Source: Bog-473 sp963809825 (GTDB lineage: Bacteria > Actinomycetota > Acidimicrobiia > Acidimicrobiales > RAAP-2). Taken from it: 64,000 nt of DNA. The first letter of the stretch is position 1. Every line of letters begins with the position of its first letter. The stretch lies in the NCBI GenBank assembly GCA_963809825.1, contig CAWELJ010000004.1:620001-684000 (forward strand). The letters run 5' to 3'. A model generated the notes under the pieces. That model was not told the DNA's origin, did not search any database, and saw only the letters and a program-made list of their open reading frames with translations. A program made the position numbers and the translations under genes. This document shows positions 8,923 through 17,290 of this stretch, piece after piece.

Positions 8923-9702
8923 TCAATTCCCTCTGACCCCAAGGATGTGCCCTACTCCGTACGTGACCGACGCAGCGATGACGGCGGCGAGCAACTGCCG
9001 ACCGGCGGTTCGCCACACACCCTGGCCTGAGAATGAGCCGATCGCCGCGCCCAACGCCAGGGCGGCCAACGCACCGATGATGACGGAAGCCAGTACCGCC
9101 GTCATTCCGCTCGTGAAGAACCACGGCAGCAACGGAAGCAGTGCGCCCACCGAGAAGGAGAGGAAGGACACGGCAGCGGCTTGCCGCGATGATCCGGTGT
9201 CGTCTGGGTCGATGCCGAGCTCCAATCGGGCGTGGGTATCCAATGCGACGTGGGGGTTGGCCATCAGAATGCGCGCCACGGTGTCCGCATCGGTGGCTGC
9301 CAGTCCGCGGGCTTGATACATGGTTGCGAGCTCACGCTGCTCCCCGACGGGATCATCTGACAGCTCGCCTCGCTCCACGTCGATCTCGTGCTGTACCAGC
9401 TCATCGTGAGCCTTCACCGATACGAGTTCTCCCGCGGCCATCGAAAAGGCACCGGCAAGCAGCCCGGCCACCCCAGCAACCCGGACTGCATCGGCGCTCG
9501 CGCTCGCGCCGGCCACCCCGAGAACAAGGGAAATGTTGGTGATGAGACCGTCGCCAGCCCCGAGCACCCCCGCTCGAACGGCATTGCCCTGCACATCGCG
9601 GTGACGGCCGCCAGGCATCGGACGGGATCCGAGCCAACGGCTGATTCCGATACGGGATCGGGCCGACGCAGCTGGTGGAAGGGACGGAGGCGCTGAGGTC
9701 AT
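8923..9702 (-). CDS. VIT1/CCC1-type Fe/Mn transporter
   Basis: A 259-residue protein. After about 40 N-terminal residues come the paired helices of the VIT family (LGAGDGLITNISLVLGVAGA and GVAGLLAGAFSMAAGELVSV), the conserved acidic cytoplasmic segment (QARGLAATDADTVARILMAN), and three C-terminal helices. Relatives move Fe(II) or Mn(II) out of the cytosol. ATG at 9700-9702 was chosen because GGGGAGCAAGG lies upstream; another in-frame start exists at 9726. It is divergent from a ferritin-like gene, suggesting a shared metal-related role. Confidence 0.88.
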   Translation of the reverse strand: MTSAPPSLPPAASARSRIGISRWLGSRPMPGGRHRDVQGNAVRAGVLGAGDGLITNISLVLGVAGASASADAVRVAGVAGLLAGAFSMAAGELVSVKAHDELVQHEIDVERGELSDDPVGEQRELATMYQARGLAATDADTVARILMANPHVALDTHARLELGIDPDDTGSSRQAAAVSFLSFSVGALLPLLPWFFTSGMTAVLASVIIGALAALALGAAIGSFSGQGVWRTAGRQLLAAVIAASVTYGVGHILGVRGN

Positions 9703-9791
9703 GGTGAATCCTTGCTCCCCGACCATTGGGGGAGCGTCCTCGATTCCGCTGCAGTCTGAGTGCTCATGTGCGCGTGATCCCCGGGTCGCCT

Positions 9792-9806
9792 GATCTGAAT
9801 CAGATC
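9792..9806. promoter_or_regulatory. 15-bp palindrome between divergent genes
   Basis: GATCTGAATCAGATC is a perfect dyad of two 7-bp arms around one A, in the 226-bp region between the VIT transporter (minus) and the ferritin-like gene (plus). Position and symmetry suit a dimeric repressor site, possibly metal-responsive. It does not match a DtxR/IdeR box as I know it. Confidence 0.4.
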
Positions 9807-9928
9807 TTGCGACGAGTGGATGCCTGGCGCATCACGCGAATTCGGGTTCGAGGTGGTCCTCGCTGGGGCGGCTCAAAGCTGCCCTCGGGCGCCGTGTCCC
9901 CCAGCGGATCTGTGCTCACTCGCTCGCT

Positions 9929-11257
9929 ATGCTGCTGACCGAAGAGCTCAAGTCGTGTCTGCATTTGGAGGCTGCCTTGACCCCTGAGTCGCCTTTGACG
10001 GTCGAGAGCCGCGAGGAACTCGTGTATCTCCTCGGAGAGGCCTGCGAACTCGAGCACGGCCTGATGTGTGAGTACCTGTACGCGCAGTTCTCATTGAAAC
10101 GCGGCGTAGAGGAAGGACTCACTGCCGAACAGCTTGTTCGCGTTCAGGCGTGGGAAGCGGCCCTGATTGATGTCATCAAGCAGGAAATGCTGCACCTGGC
10201 ACTGGCCACCAACATCCTCACGGCAGTCGGGGCCGCTCCTCACTTCGAGCGCCCCAACTTCCCGATCTGGTCACGGTGGTATCCGTCGGGGGTGCAGATC
10301 GCACTCCTCCCCTTCGGGGAGCAAGCTCTCCGACACTTCATGTTTCTCGAGCGTCCGGAGGGGATGGACCTGGCGGACGCCGAGGCCTTCGCCCCCACCC
10401 GGGAAGCCGAAGCCCGGAGCATCGAAGCGACGGCGTTGCTCGCCGTTCCCGAACCGTGGCAGACCGTCGGTCACCTCTATCGCGGCATCGGTGCTGGTCT
10501 GTCTCTCCTCTCGGAGCGCCACGGTGAAGACGCCGTCTTCATAGGCGGACCGAGCGCGCAGGCCACCACCGAGATCTTCGAGTGGGAGGAGTTGACCGCT
10601 GTCACCGACCTCGACTCAGCGCTTCGAGCGATCGATCTCATTGTCACCCAGGGTGAAGGGGCGAGTGGGGACTGGGTCAACGCACATTTTGGAAAGTTCG
10701 TGTGGATCCTCGAGGACTTTCTCTCCGCAAAGGCGGCAGATCGCAACTTCAACCCAGTGCGGCCCGTCGAACCCGCTTTTGTTCGCCTGCCACCCGATGT
10801 CGCATCGGGAACGCTGATAGAGGATCCGCTCACGGCTCGGGTTGCCGACTTCTGCAACAGTCTGTACGAGGTCATCCTCCAGGTCTTGTGCCGCTACTAC
10901 GCCCATTTCGACGAAACACCGGCTGAGCTCGATACCTTGGCGCGTACGTCCAAGCACTTGATGAACTGGGTCTTGCGAGTCGCAGCCTCAGAACTCACCA
11001 ACCTTCCGATCGGTCCATCGCACGCCGGTCGTACTGCGGGTCCGACCCTCGAAATCGTCCGCCCGGCCTTCTTCGTTCTTCCCCATCGCGATGCCGCCTG
11101 GAAGATCCTCAAGGAGCGCCTCGACGTTCTGACCGAGACCTGTACCGCACTCGCCCAGGAGCCCGCGCTCGCCAACCTCGCGGGCGTTCCGGACAAGCTC
11201 GCTTCGATGGCTGCGGAGTTCGACGCGCACCTCGAGGAACGCGCTGCCGTCGCATGA
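9929..11257 (+). CDS. Ferritin-like domain protein (VioB/RebD-like fold)
   Basis: A 442-residue protein. The N-terminal half has the ferritin-like pattern of the family including iminophenyl-pyruvate dimer synthases: EACELEHGLMCEYLYAQF, then QEMLHLALATNIL with an ExxH at residues 86-89. Together these can bind a metal centre. The C-terminal half is helical with no known motif. No tryptophan-pigment genes are near, so an RebD/VioB reaction is not implied. The start is ATG at 9929. The VIT transporter diverges from it. Metal binding is likely; the reaction is unknown. Confidence 0.75.
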   Translation: MLLTEELKSCLHLEAALTPESPLTVESREELVYLLGEACELEHGLMCEYLYAQFSLKRGVEEGLTAEQLVRVQAWEAALIDVIKQEMLHLALATNILTAVGAAPHFERPNFPIWSRWYPSGVQIALLPFGEQALRHFMFLERPEGMDLADAEAFAPTREAEARSIEATALLAVPEPWQTVGHLYRGIGAGLSLLSERHGEDAVFIGGPSAQATTEIFEWEELTAVTDLDSALRAIDLIVTQGEGASGDWVNAHFGKFVWILEDFLSAKAADRNFNPVRPVEPAFVRLPPDVASGTLIEDPLTARVADFCNSLYEVILQVLCRYYAHFDETPAELDTLARTSKHLMNWVLRVAASELTNLPIGPSHAGRTAGPTLEIVRPAFFVLPHRDAAWKILKERLDVLTETCTALAQEPALANLAGVPDKLASMAAEFDAHLEERAAVA

Positions 11258-11320
11258 GACGGTGCCACCGCTGACTGCGATTACTGGTGTGCTCCTTCCT
11301 CACGGCGGGCTTTCCATAGA

Positions 11321-11354
11321 AAAGGAGGACTGCACAATGAGGCGAAGCAGATGA
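11321..11354 (+). promoter_or_regulatory. Strong RBS with 5-codon leader overlapping the next start
   Basis: AAAGGAGG at 11321-11328 is spaced for the ATG at 11337, which opens a five-codon frame (MRRSR) ending in TGA at 11352-11354. That stop overlaps the ATG at 11351 of the oxidoreductase gene (ATGA). Ribosomes would load at 11337, stop, and restart at 11351. This fits a coupling leader, or a one-base shift of an original start. Confidence 0.45.
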
Positions 11355-12295
11355 AGGTGGTTGCAGCCCGACTGGTGGAGCATGGGAGGCCTTTGCAGGT
11401 CGAGGAGGTGGACCTCCCCGAACCCGGCGAAGGTGAGGTGGTGGTGGACTTGGCCTTCGCGGGCGTGAACCCGGTCGACCGTTACGGCGCCCTTGGGCGG
11501 GTGGCGACGGACGGACCGGTGCCCCGCACGCTGGGGACCGAGGCCTCCGGTCGGGTGGACGGGCGCGCCGTGATGGTCGGGGGTCACGGGCTGGGAACCC
11601 GCCGTGACGGATTGTGGGCCACGCGGGCGGTCGTTCCGGAGGAGTCCCTCATCGACGTCCCCGAGGGGGTCCCTCTCGACCATGCGGCGGCCATGGGCGT
11701 GGCCGGAGCGACGGCGTGGTGCACCGTCACTGAGGTCGCGAAGGTGACCTCTGACGACAGGGTCCTGATCCTGGGCGCCAGCGGCGGGGTCGGATCCATC
11801 GCCGTCTCGGTCGCCCGGGCTCTCGGGGCAACCGTGTGGGGCCAGACCGAGGCCGCGGACAAGGCCGGTTGGGTGCACGACCGTGGAGCGGACCGGGTCG
11901 TGTCAGCCGGCGCCGACACCCTCGTCGACGCGGTCCGCGAGCTTCGGCCCACCGTGGTCATCGATCCTCTCGGCGACGGCTTCTTCGGCGCGGCGTTGGA
12001 GTCACTGGTGGAGAGAGGCCGGCTTGTCATCTTCGGGACGTCGGCGGGCGAACGGGGTGACGTGCCGCTTCAGGCGCTGTACCGCAAAGGCCTCACCGTC
12101 TATGGCTACGGCGGCCTGCTCGACAGCGACGAGACCAGGGCCCGTCACGCCACCGAGGCTCTCGAGGCGGCGCGGGACGGTCGCCTTGAGGTGGTCATCG
12201 ACCGGATCGTGGCTCTGGACCAGGTGAACGAGGCTTTCGAACTCCTGGCCGAGCGCAAGGTGCAGGGAAAGCTCATCCTGGACCTGCGCGGGTAG
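11351..12295 (+). CDS. Zinc-free MDR quinone oxidoreductase
   Basis: A 314-residue medium-chain dehydrogenase/reductase. The N-terminal GroES-like domain carries VDLAFAGVNPVDRYGALGRV. The Rossmann domain has VLILGASGGVGSIAVSVARA at about 138-157, typical for NADPH. The structural and catalytic zinc cysteines are absent, placing it with quinone oxidoreductase/zeta-crystallin-like enzymes. The C-terminal IVALDQVNEAFELLAERKVQ and GKLILDL is standard. The natural substrate is unknown. Translation probably depends on the leader at 11337. Confidence 0.88.
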   Translation: MKVVAARLVEHGRPLQVEEVDLPEPGEGEVVVDLAFAGVNPVDRYGALGRVATDGPVPRTLGTEASGRVDGRAVMVGGHGLGTRRDGLWATRAVVPEESLIDVPEGVPLDHAAAMGVAGATAWCTVTEVAKVTSDDRVLILGASGGVGSIAVSVARALGATVWGQTEAADKAGWVHDRGADRVVSAGADTLVDAVRELRPTVVIDPLGDGFFGAALESLVERGRLVIFGTSAGERGDVPLQALYRKGLTVYGYGGLLDSDETRARHATEALEAARDGRLEVVIDRIVALDQVNEAFELLAERKVQGKLILDLRG

Positions 12296-12747
12296 CCGGC
12301 GCCCGGCCGTCTCGGTAGGCCGCTCGTTGGGAGTCTGGTGGCTGAGAGTCATGCCGGAAATTGCCGTGCACCGGGTCCCGCAGGGTCAGCTGTTCCACAT
12401 CGAGGCAGGCTGGACAGAGCGCCCGATCTGAGCCGGCCCAACGGCCGGACGATCGGACCCGCTTCGAGGGTCAGAAGGTCGAGTCGAGAGCGCAGTATTC
12501 ATCCAGGCAGCAATGCCAACCCTGCGTGATTGCGCCCCGTTTGGACATCGATTCTGCCTGCGTGATCGAGCTATCGGCCGTCGCAACACCCGCGGGCACG
12601 GGATGTACCGGAGGGCTGAACAGCCGATGATGTAGGTGGAGAGCCGAGAGCTGTCCGAAGGGATCGCAATGCAACAGCCCATAGATGTATTGGATACCAC
12701 CAGTCGACTCTTAGGAGTGATTCTGGGTACACGAACAGGGAAGGCGG
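12296..12747. other. Intergenic region, no gene seen
   Basis: About 450 bases without a convincing frame on either strand. I see no promoter-like sequence or repeat that stands out. The frames covering it have composition and start contexts typical of chance translation. Confidence 0.5.
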
Positions 12748-12894
12748 ATGGTGCTCACGTTCCTAACGGCAAGCGTGATCGTCGCAACTGTGGGAGTGAT
12801 TGCACGACGGCGACAAACAGAGTCGGTGCTCCTGGTTTCAAATCGTGGCGCGAGGTGGGCTGGGTTTTTCGGGACGGCGACTGCATCGCGATAG
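12748..12894 (+). CDS. Possible 48-residue single-pass protein
   Basis: A short frame starting ATG at 12748 after GGGAAGGCGG, ending TAG at 12892-12894. It encodes a hydrophobic N-terminus (MVLTFLTASVIVATVGVIA) followed by RRRQ and a polar tail. That is the shape of a small membrane-anchored protein. A competing frame (12636-12938) overlaps but looks less protein-like. No family is recognised. Confidence 0.3.
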   Translation: MVLTFLTASVIVATVGVIARRRQTESVLLVSNRGARWAGFFGTATASR

Positions 12895-12937
12895 AGCGCC
12901 AGGGTGAGAAAATCCGTTCACGGGTTTTGGTGGACTG

Positions 12938-13147
12938 ATGATCAAGGTCATCCACCTCGGCGACGACGGCACCGAGGTGGCGACGATCGAAGTCGACGAC
13001 TTCACGATCGAAATCATCTACTCGGGTATCGCCGAGATGCTGCGCGAGGCTGCGGTGTCCAAGGCAATCGCTGCGACCGCCTCGGGCGATCTGATCCCTG
13101 AGGCCCGCCGGCGACGCCAGAAGATCCTGAGCAGGATCCGCGACTGA
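12938..13147 (+). CDS. Small hypothetical protein, 69 residues
   Basis: A 69-residue acidic then basic protein (MIKVIHLGDDGTEVATIEVD, ending RRRRQKILSRIRD). The beta-rich start and helical, basic end look like a real folded protein. It starts ATG at 12938, 43 bases after the possible 48-residue ORF, with GGTGGA upstream. I do not recognise a family. Confidence 0.5.
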   Translation: MIKVIHLGDDGTEVATIEVDDFTIEIIYSGIAEMLREAAVSKAIAATASGDLIPEARRRRQKILSRIRD

Positions 13148-13320
13148 ACCGCCGGCCGGGGGGCCTCAACCACTTGTGTACACCCTGTAACTGGTGGCGG
13201 TCCATGGGTAATGCCGGCCCCGACGGCAAGGGCAACGGACCGCGGCCCTCACCGCCGAACCCAGGACCTCACCACAAGGGGTCAACTTGGGCATCGGGAC
13301 CCTCGCGGCGCTCAGTTCGG

Positions 13321-13351
13321 CCGCACCTCGGCGACGATTGCCGAGGTGCGG
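13321..13351. terminator. Perfect 12-bp hairpin, possible terminator
   Basis: CCGCACCTCGGC at 13321-13332 and GCCGAGGTGCGG at 13340-13351 are exact reverse complements around a 7-base loop. There is no U-tract, which is common in actinobacterial terminators. It lies about 137 bases upstream of the P450 start and could separate it from the small gene at 12938, or act in its leader. The rest of 13148-13487 holds no gene I can support. Confidence 0.5.
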
Positions 13352-13487
13352 CGAGCCCATCAAGAGCTTGCGTCGCAGATCGATCCCCCGGTCGCCGCAA
13401 ATCCTGCGCCACGTGGTGGCGGAACTTCCCAAGGTGCCGCACTTACCGTCTATCGTACGGAACTCGATCACTCAGCATGGAGGTCCG

Positions 13488-14729
13488 ATGGGGACTGTTC
13501 GGATCGATCCGCTGTTCGACCTCGAGGTCGTCGAGGAGCCCCACCCCTACTACGCCCAACTTCGCAGTTTCGACCCCGTGCACCGGATCGACGGCACCGA
13601 CGCGTTTCTCGTGTCGCGGCTCGACCTCATCCGTGAGGTCGTCGCCAGCCCGCAGATCTACTCAAGCCGGTCCAGTGAATTTCTCTGTCTTGGCGAGGCC
13701 AACCAGCCGGGCCTGCGGGCCCCCGCGGAGGTTCCCGCAGGCCTCGAGCGTGTGGAGGCCGTCTTGGCAACGGCCGACCCGCCCGACCACGGGCGCCAGC
13801 GCAAGGTTCTCAATCACCTCTTCTCGGCCGGCGCCATCAGTGCCAGGGAGGCAGAGTTTCGACGCCTGACCGACTCGACGCTCGAGCCACATCTGCGCGC
13901 CGGTTACGTCGAGTGGATGTCCGCGGTCGCCGAACTGCTGCCCGTGGTGATGCTGACGCGCCTGGTCGGCCTGCCCGACGAGACGGCGCCGGCCCTCAAG
14001 GAGCAGGGCTACGCCTCGGTCGAGCTGATCAGCGGCTTCGTCCCCGAGACGGCGCGCGAGGATCTCCAGCGCAAGATGACGGAGTTGGGGCCGGTCATAG
14101 ATGCCTACGTGGCCGCGCGCTCGAGTGAGCATCCCGATCGCTCGACCGTGATCGGCGCCTGCGCCCAGGCGGTGGCGGATGACCGGCTCACCGAATTGGA
14201 GGCGTTCATCATCCTTGGCATCCTGCTGGCCGCTGGCGGAGAGTCGACGACCAGCCTGCTTGGGACCGGCGTCCGCATCCTGGCCGAGCGACCCGACCTG
14301 CAGGATCTCCTCCGAGCCCAGCCCGACCTCATCCCGGCCTTTGTCGAGGAAGCGTGTCGCATTGACCCCCCGTTTCGCGGCCACTACCGCCGCGTGCTCG
14401 CGGACACCACGCTCGGCGGCGTGGAACTCACGGCAGGCTCCCGGCTCGTTTTGCTCTGGCCTGCCGCCAACCGCGATCCGGAGGCGTACGAGGATCCAGA
14501 GGACATCGACGTGCACCGGACCAACGCGCGTCATCACGTCGGCTTCGGCTGGGGGATCCACCTCTGCCTCGGGGCGCCCTTGGCGCGGATGGAGGCAAAG
14601 GTCACCTTCGAGCGGCTGCTCGCGCGCACCTCGTCGTTCTCGATCGACGGCCCACCGGAGGGCCTCCATCATCACAAGAGCCTGATGGTGCGACGCCTCA
14701 TCGAGTTGCCGCTGGCACTGCGAACGTGA
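13488..14729 (+). CDS. Cytochrome P450 (first of three)
   Basis: A 413-residue soluble bacterial P450. The I-helix oxygen-activation motif is LAAGGESTTS, the K-helix ExxR is EEACR, and the haem loop is FGWGIHLCLGAPLAR with Cys360 as thiolate ligand. ATG at 13488 follows GGAGGT and gives a normal N-terminus; translation upstream of it is spurious. It would hydroxylate a hydrophobic substrate using electrons from a ferredoxin. A ferredoxin is encoded at 43035; none is adjacent. The gene stands alone, followed by a decayed TetR gene. Confidence 0.93.
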   Translation: MGTVRIDPLFDLEVVEEPHPYYAQLRSFDPVHRIDGTDAFLVSRLDLIREVVASPQIYSSRSSEFLCLGEANQPGLRAPAEVPAGLERVEAVLATADPPDHGRQRKVLNHLFSAGAISAREAEFRRLTDSTLEPHLRAGYVEWMSAVAELLPVVMLTRLVGLPDETAPALKEQGYASVELISGFVPETAREDLQRKMTELGPVIDAYVAARSSEHPDRSTVIGACAQAVADDRLTELEAFIILGILLAAGGESTTSLLGTGVRILAERPDLQDLLRAQPDLIPAFVEEACRIDPPFRGHYRRVLADTTLGGVELTAGSRLVLLWPAANRDPEAYEDPEDIDVHRTNARHHVGFGWGIHLCLGAPLARMEAKVTFERLLARTSSFSIDGPPEGLHHHKSLMVRRLIELPLALRT

Positions 14730-14799
14730 GGCCCACCGCGCAACTTGAAGACGCCACCGTCTCCAGCCCCGCGGCCGACCACGGTCGCACAGCCAGGAC

Positions 14800-14925
14800 G
14801 TGATCGACGGCGCCGCGTTGCGTCTGACCCGAGAGGTCGGCCTCGACAACCTGACCGTGCGAGCTTTGGCCAGGGATCTCGGGTCACCCCGATGACCGTC
14901 TACGACTACGTGCGGAACAAAGAGG
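14800..14925 (+). pseudogene. TetR regulator remnant with frameshift
   Basis: Starting near 14800, the plus strand reads VIDGAALRLTREVGLDNL then TVRALARDLG, ending in a G-run at 14881-14883. Adding one base restores VTPMTVYDYVRNKE. This is the N-terminal HTH of a TetR protein with a one-base deletion. After NKE the similarity stops, so it is also truncated. It follows the P450 and may once have controlled it. The remainder of 14730-15056 shows no other gene. Confidence 0.7.
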
Positions 14926-15056
14926 GCCCCCAATACGTCTCCACAACGTTCGCGGGCGCTCGCACGACCATCACCTCGGTGTCGCAGACTGCACTGCAGA
15001 GACGCATTTCGGGCTTGAACGGCAGATACGACCTTCCCGGAGTTCGTTGTCGGAGT

Positions 15057-16067
15057 TTACGAGGCGGACGGAACGAGCCCGATGGCCGCGTAGGCCTCGC
15101 GAATGGCTGCCTTCTGCGCATCCGGCAGCGGAGGTTGTGGAGGGCGTGAACGGGCGTAGCTCCCAACGGGGAGACCTAGCTCGTGTGCAGCGGCCTTGAA
15201 TGCGGAACCCCAGTGCGTGTACACGGCCTCGACGTTCGACGCGCCAAAGGCGCCGTGCAGTCGGGCGACGAGATCATCGAGACCCGATTCGTACCAGTGG
15301 TCGATGGCCTCAGAGAGCTTGTCTGAGACCAAGAGATCCCATTGTGTGCTGTAGATCTTGTTGTCCGGCAGTTCGTAGAGGTACCCCGAGCCGCCGAGGA
15401 TCCCGGCGGCGGTGATGCCCTGGCGCAGGAAGCCGCCCCGGTACGCCAGCATGTCGCATTCCCAGATGACGATCTCCGGGACGAGGCGGTGAAGAGCGGC
15501 GCTGTGGCTGGGGCGGAACATCCCGTTCTTCACCGCGCAGATGGCGGGGAACTCATCGACCAGTCGGGCACATTCGGCCGGGGTCAAGATCCATCCGGCC
15601 GCGTGCGTGTTGAAGAGCCCAAGAGCGATGTCGGTTCGATCGCAGACGTAGCGAAGGACCTCGCGGGTGGACTCGTACCCTCGAGCCTCGAAATACGGAG
15701 GGACCAAGAAGCAGATATCAGCCCCCGTGGTCGCGGCGTGGCGCGCCAGTTCGACGGTTTCGAGAACGTTGGTGCTCGCCGGGCAGGCTTCGATGAGCGC
15801 CGAGGGCTTGATCGCTCGGGCCTCGGCGACAGCGACTTCCAAGAGCCGCTTGCGCTCCGCAGTGGACAGGGCCCAGTACTCACCGACGAGACCACCGACC
15901 CAGATCCCATCGTGATCCAAGGCGCCCACACAATGGGACACGAGGGTACGCAGGGCGGGCTCGTCAATGTTTTCTCCGCCCGGACCGCTGAAGGGCGTGT
16001 AGAGGGAATCGATCATTCCCCTGAGCGCCCCGGGTGCCCAGGCACGGGCTCCTACTGCGTCTGCCAT
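15057..16067 (-). CDS. DapA/NAL-family lyase or hydratase-aldolase
   Basis: A 336-residue TIM-barrel protein of the dihydrodipicolinate synthase/N-acetylneuraminate lyase family. The GxxGE-type motif is GGLVGEYW near residues 58-65, and the Schiff-base lysine is K180 in AICAVKNGMF. The usual catalytic Tyr of the YN.P segment appears replaced by Phe (GLFNTHAAG). The family includes hydratase-aldolases of aromatic catabolism, so a catabolic aldol cleavage is more likely than lysine synthesis given the neighbours. It lies 47 bases downstream of two acyl-CoA dehydrogenase genes on the same strand. Confidence 0.85.
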   Translation of the reverse strand: MADAVGARAWAPGALRGMIDSLYTPFSGPGGENIDEPALRTLVSHCVGALDHDGIWVGGLVGEYWALSTAERKRLLEVAVAEARAIKPSALIEACPASTNVLETVELARHAATTGADICFLVPPYFEARGYESTREVLRYVCDRTDIALGLFNTHAAGWILTPAECARLVDEFPAICAVKNGMFRPSHSAALHRLVPEIVIWECDMLAYRGGFLRQGITAAGILGGSGYLYELPDNKIYSTQWDLLVSDKLSEAIDHWYESGLDDLVARLHGAFGASNVEAVYTHWGSAFKAAAHELGLPVGSYARSRPPQPPLPDAQKAAIREAYAAIGLVPSAS

Positions 16068-16114
16068 GGCTCCATGCCTCCCTTTGGCTGGTGTGCGAGA
16101 TCGTCTCAGTTACA

Positions 16115-17290
16115 TCAGGACTTGGGTCGGCTCCGAGGCAGCCCGAGCAGTTGCTCAGCGATGAGGCTACGCAGGACCTCGCTCGACCCGCCGTAAATGG
16201 TGCTGGCCACCGAACAGCGGAAGTGGTACTCGAAGGTGCCGCCGTGCGCGGTCTCGGAATCGGCCCAATCGACCATGCCGGCGGGACCCACCATGTCGAG
16301 GATCTCCTTCGACCACCGGACGTAGGATTCAGGTCCGAACAGGGCTGCATGGGGTCCCGGCTTGGCGCCGAGTTGTTCGAGGAAAGCAACCCGATACCCG
16401 AGTAGCTCGGTGACCTCCGCATCGATGGCGAGTAGCGCCAAGCGGCGGCGGACGGCTGGGTCGTCGAGCATCGAATTGCCGGTGGCATCGGCTGCGTTGG
16501 TGGCCCAGGCCAGGGCAGCTTCGTAAAGCTGGGTGGTCCGCGAGGCCGGGGCCACGTTCTGTTCAGCCTCGAGCGCCGCTCGGATCACATGGAGACCCTG
16601 TTCGGGAGCGCCCACTCGGAGGTCGTCGCTGACCCGCACGTCGTTGTAGAAGACGATGTTCGTACGCTCGTACCCCATCGTGTGCACCGCCTGGATCTCG
16701 ATGCCAGGGGAGTCCATGGGCACGAGAAACATGGTGAGTCCACGTGACCCATGCGAACCAGGATCGCTGCGAGTCAGCAGGAAGCAGTAGTCCGCTCGGT
16801 GGGCGAAGGTCGTGAACATCTTCTGCCCGTTGATGACCCATTCGTCGCCGTCACGAACAGACCGTGTCTTGCATGCAAAGACGTCGGATCCACCCTCTGG
16901 CTCGGTGTAGCCGAGACAGATGAGGGTCTCGCCAGCGGCCACGCCCGGGAGAATCCTCTCGCGCAGCTGCTGCGACCCCAGAGCTCGGACGGCGTTGGCG
17001 CTGAGCATCGTTGTTCCCGGGCCGATGGTGGGTCCTCCCGCCGCACGAATCACGGCCAGCAAGGCTGCCGTCTCGAATGGGTCGAGTCCAGCCCCACCCT
17101 CTTCCTTTGGCCACATCGCGGCCACCCAGCCCTTCGCGCCCATGGCGCGCAGCAACGAGCGGCTGATCCCATCGCCGGTCCTGAGCTCTTCTTCAACCAA
17201 GTCCGGAGTGATGTGCTCGGCCACGAAGGTGTCCGCCTCGGCGCGGATGTCCTTGAGATGTGGGGGCTCGGAGAAATCCATCAGACCCAT
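16115..17290 (-). CDS. Acyl-CoA dehydrogenase, full-length subunit
   Basis: A 391-residue FAD flavoprotein that would introduce a 2,3-double bond into an acyl-CoA. Seen are the FAD/substrate segment LGYTEPEGGSDVFACKTRSV, GDEWVINGQKMFTTFAHRAD and the C-terminal TIYGGSSEVLRSLIAEQLLG. The start overlaps the end of the upstream acyl-CoA dehydrogenase gene by 10 bases; MDF at 17281 is an alternative start. Adjacent unequal pairs like this form mixed tetramers in actinobacterial steroid-type degradation, and I infer the same here. Confidence 0.92.
   Translation of the reverse strand: MGLMDFSEPPHLKDIRAEADTFVAEHITPDLVEEELRTGDGISRSLLRAMGAKGWVAAMWPKEEGGAGLDPFETAALLAVIRAAGGPTIGPGTTMLSANAVRALGSQQLRERILPGVAAGETLICLGYTEPEGGSDVFACKTRSVRDGDEWVINGQKMFTTFAHRADYCFLLTRSDPGSHGSRGLTMFLVPMDSPGIEIQAVHTMGYERTNIVFYNDVRVSDDLRVGAPEQGLHVIRAALEAEQNVAPASRTTQLYEAALAWATNAADATGNSMLDDPAVRRRLALLAIDAEVTELLGYRVAFLEQLGAKPGPHAALFGPESYVRWSKEILDMVGPAGMVDWADSETAHGGTFEYHFRCSVASTIYGGSSEVLRSLIAEQLLGLPRSRPKS

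Noticed and set aside
13662..14933. Long minus-strand frame opposite the first P450
   Set aside because: Its 423 residues have the His/Arg/Gly-rich composition of a codon-bias shadow and no motifs; the P450 on the plus strand is unequivocal.
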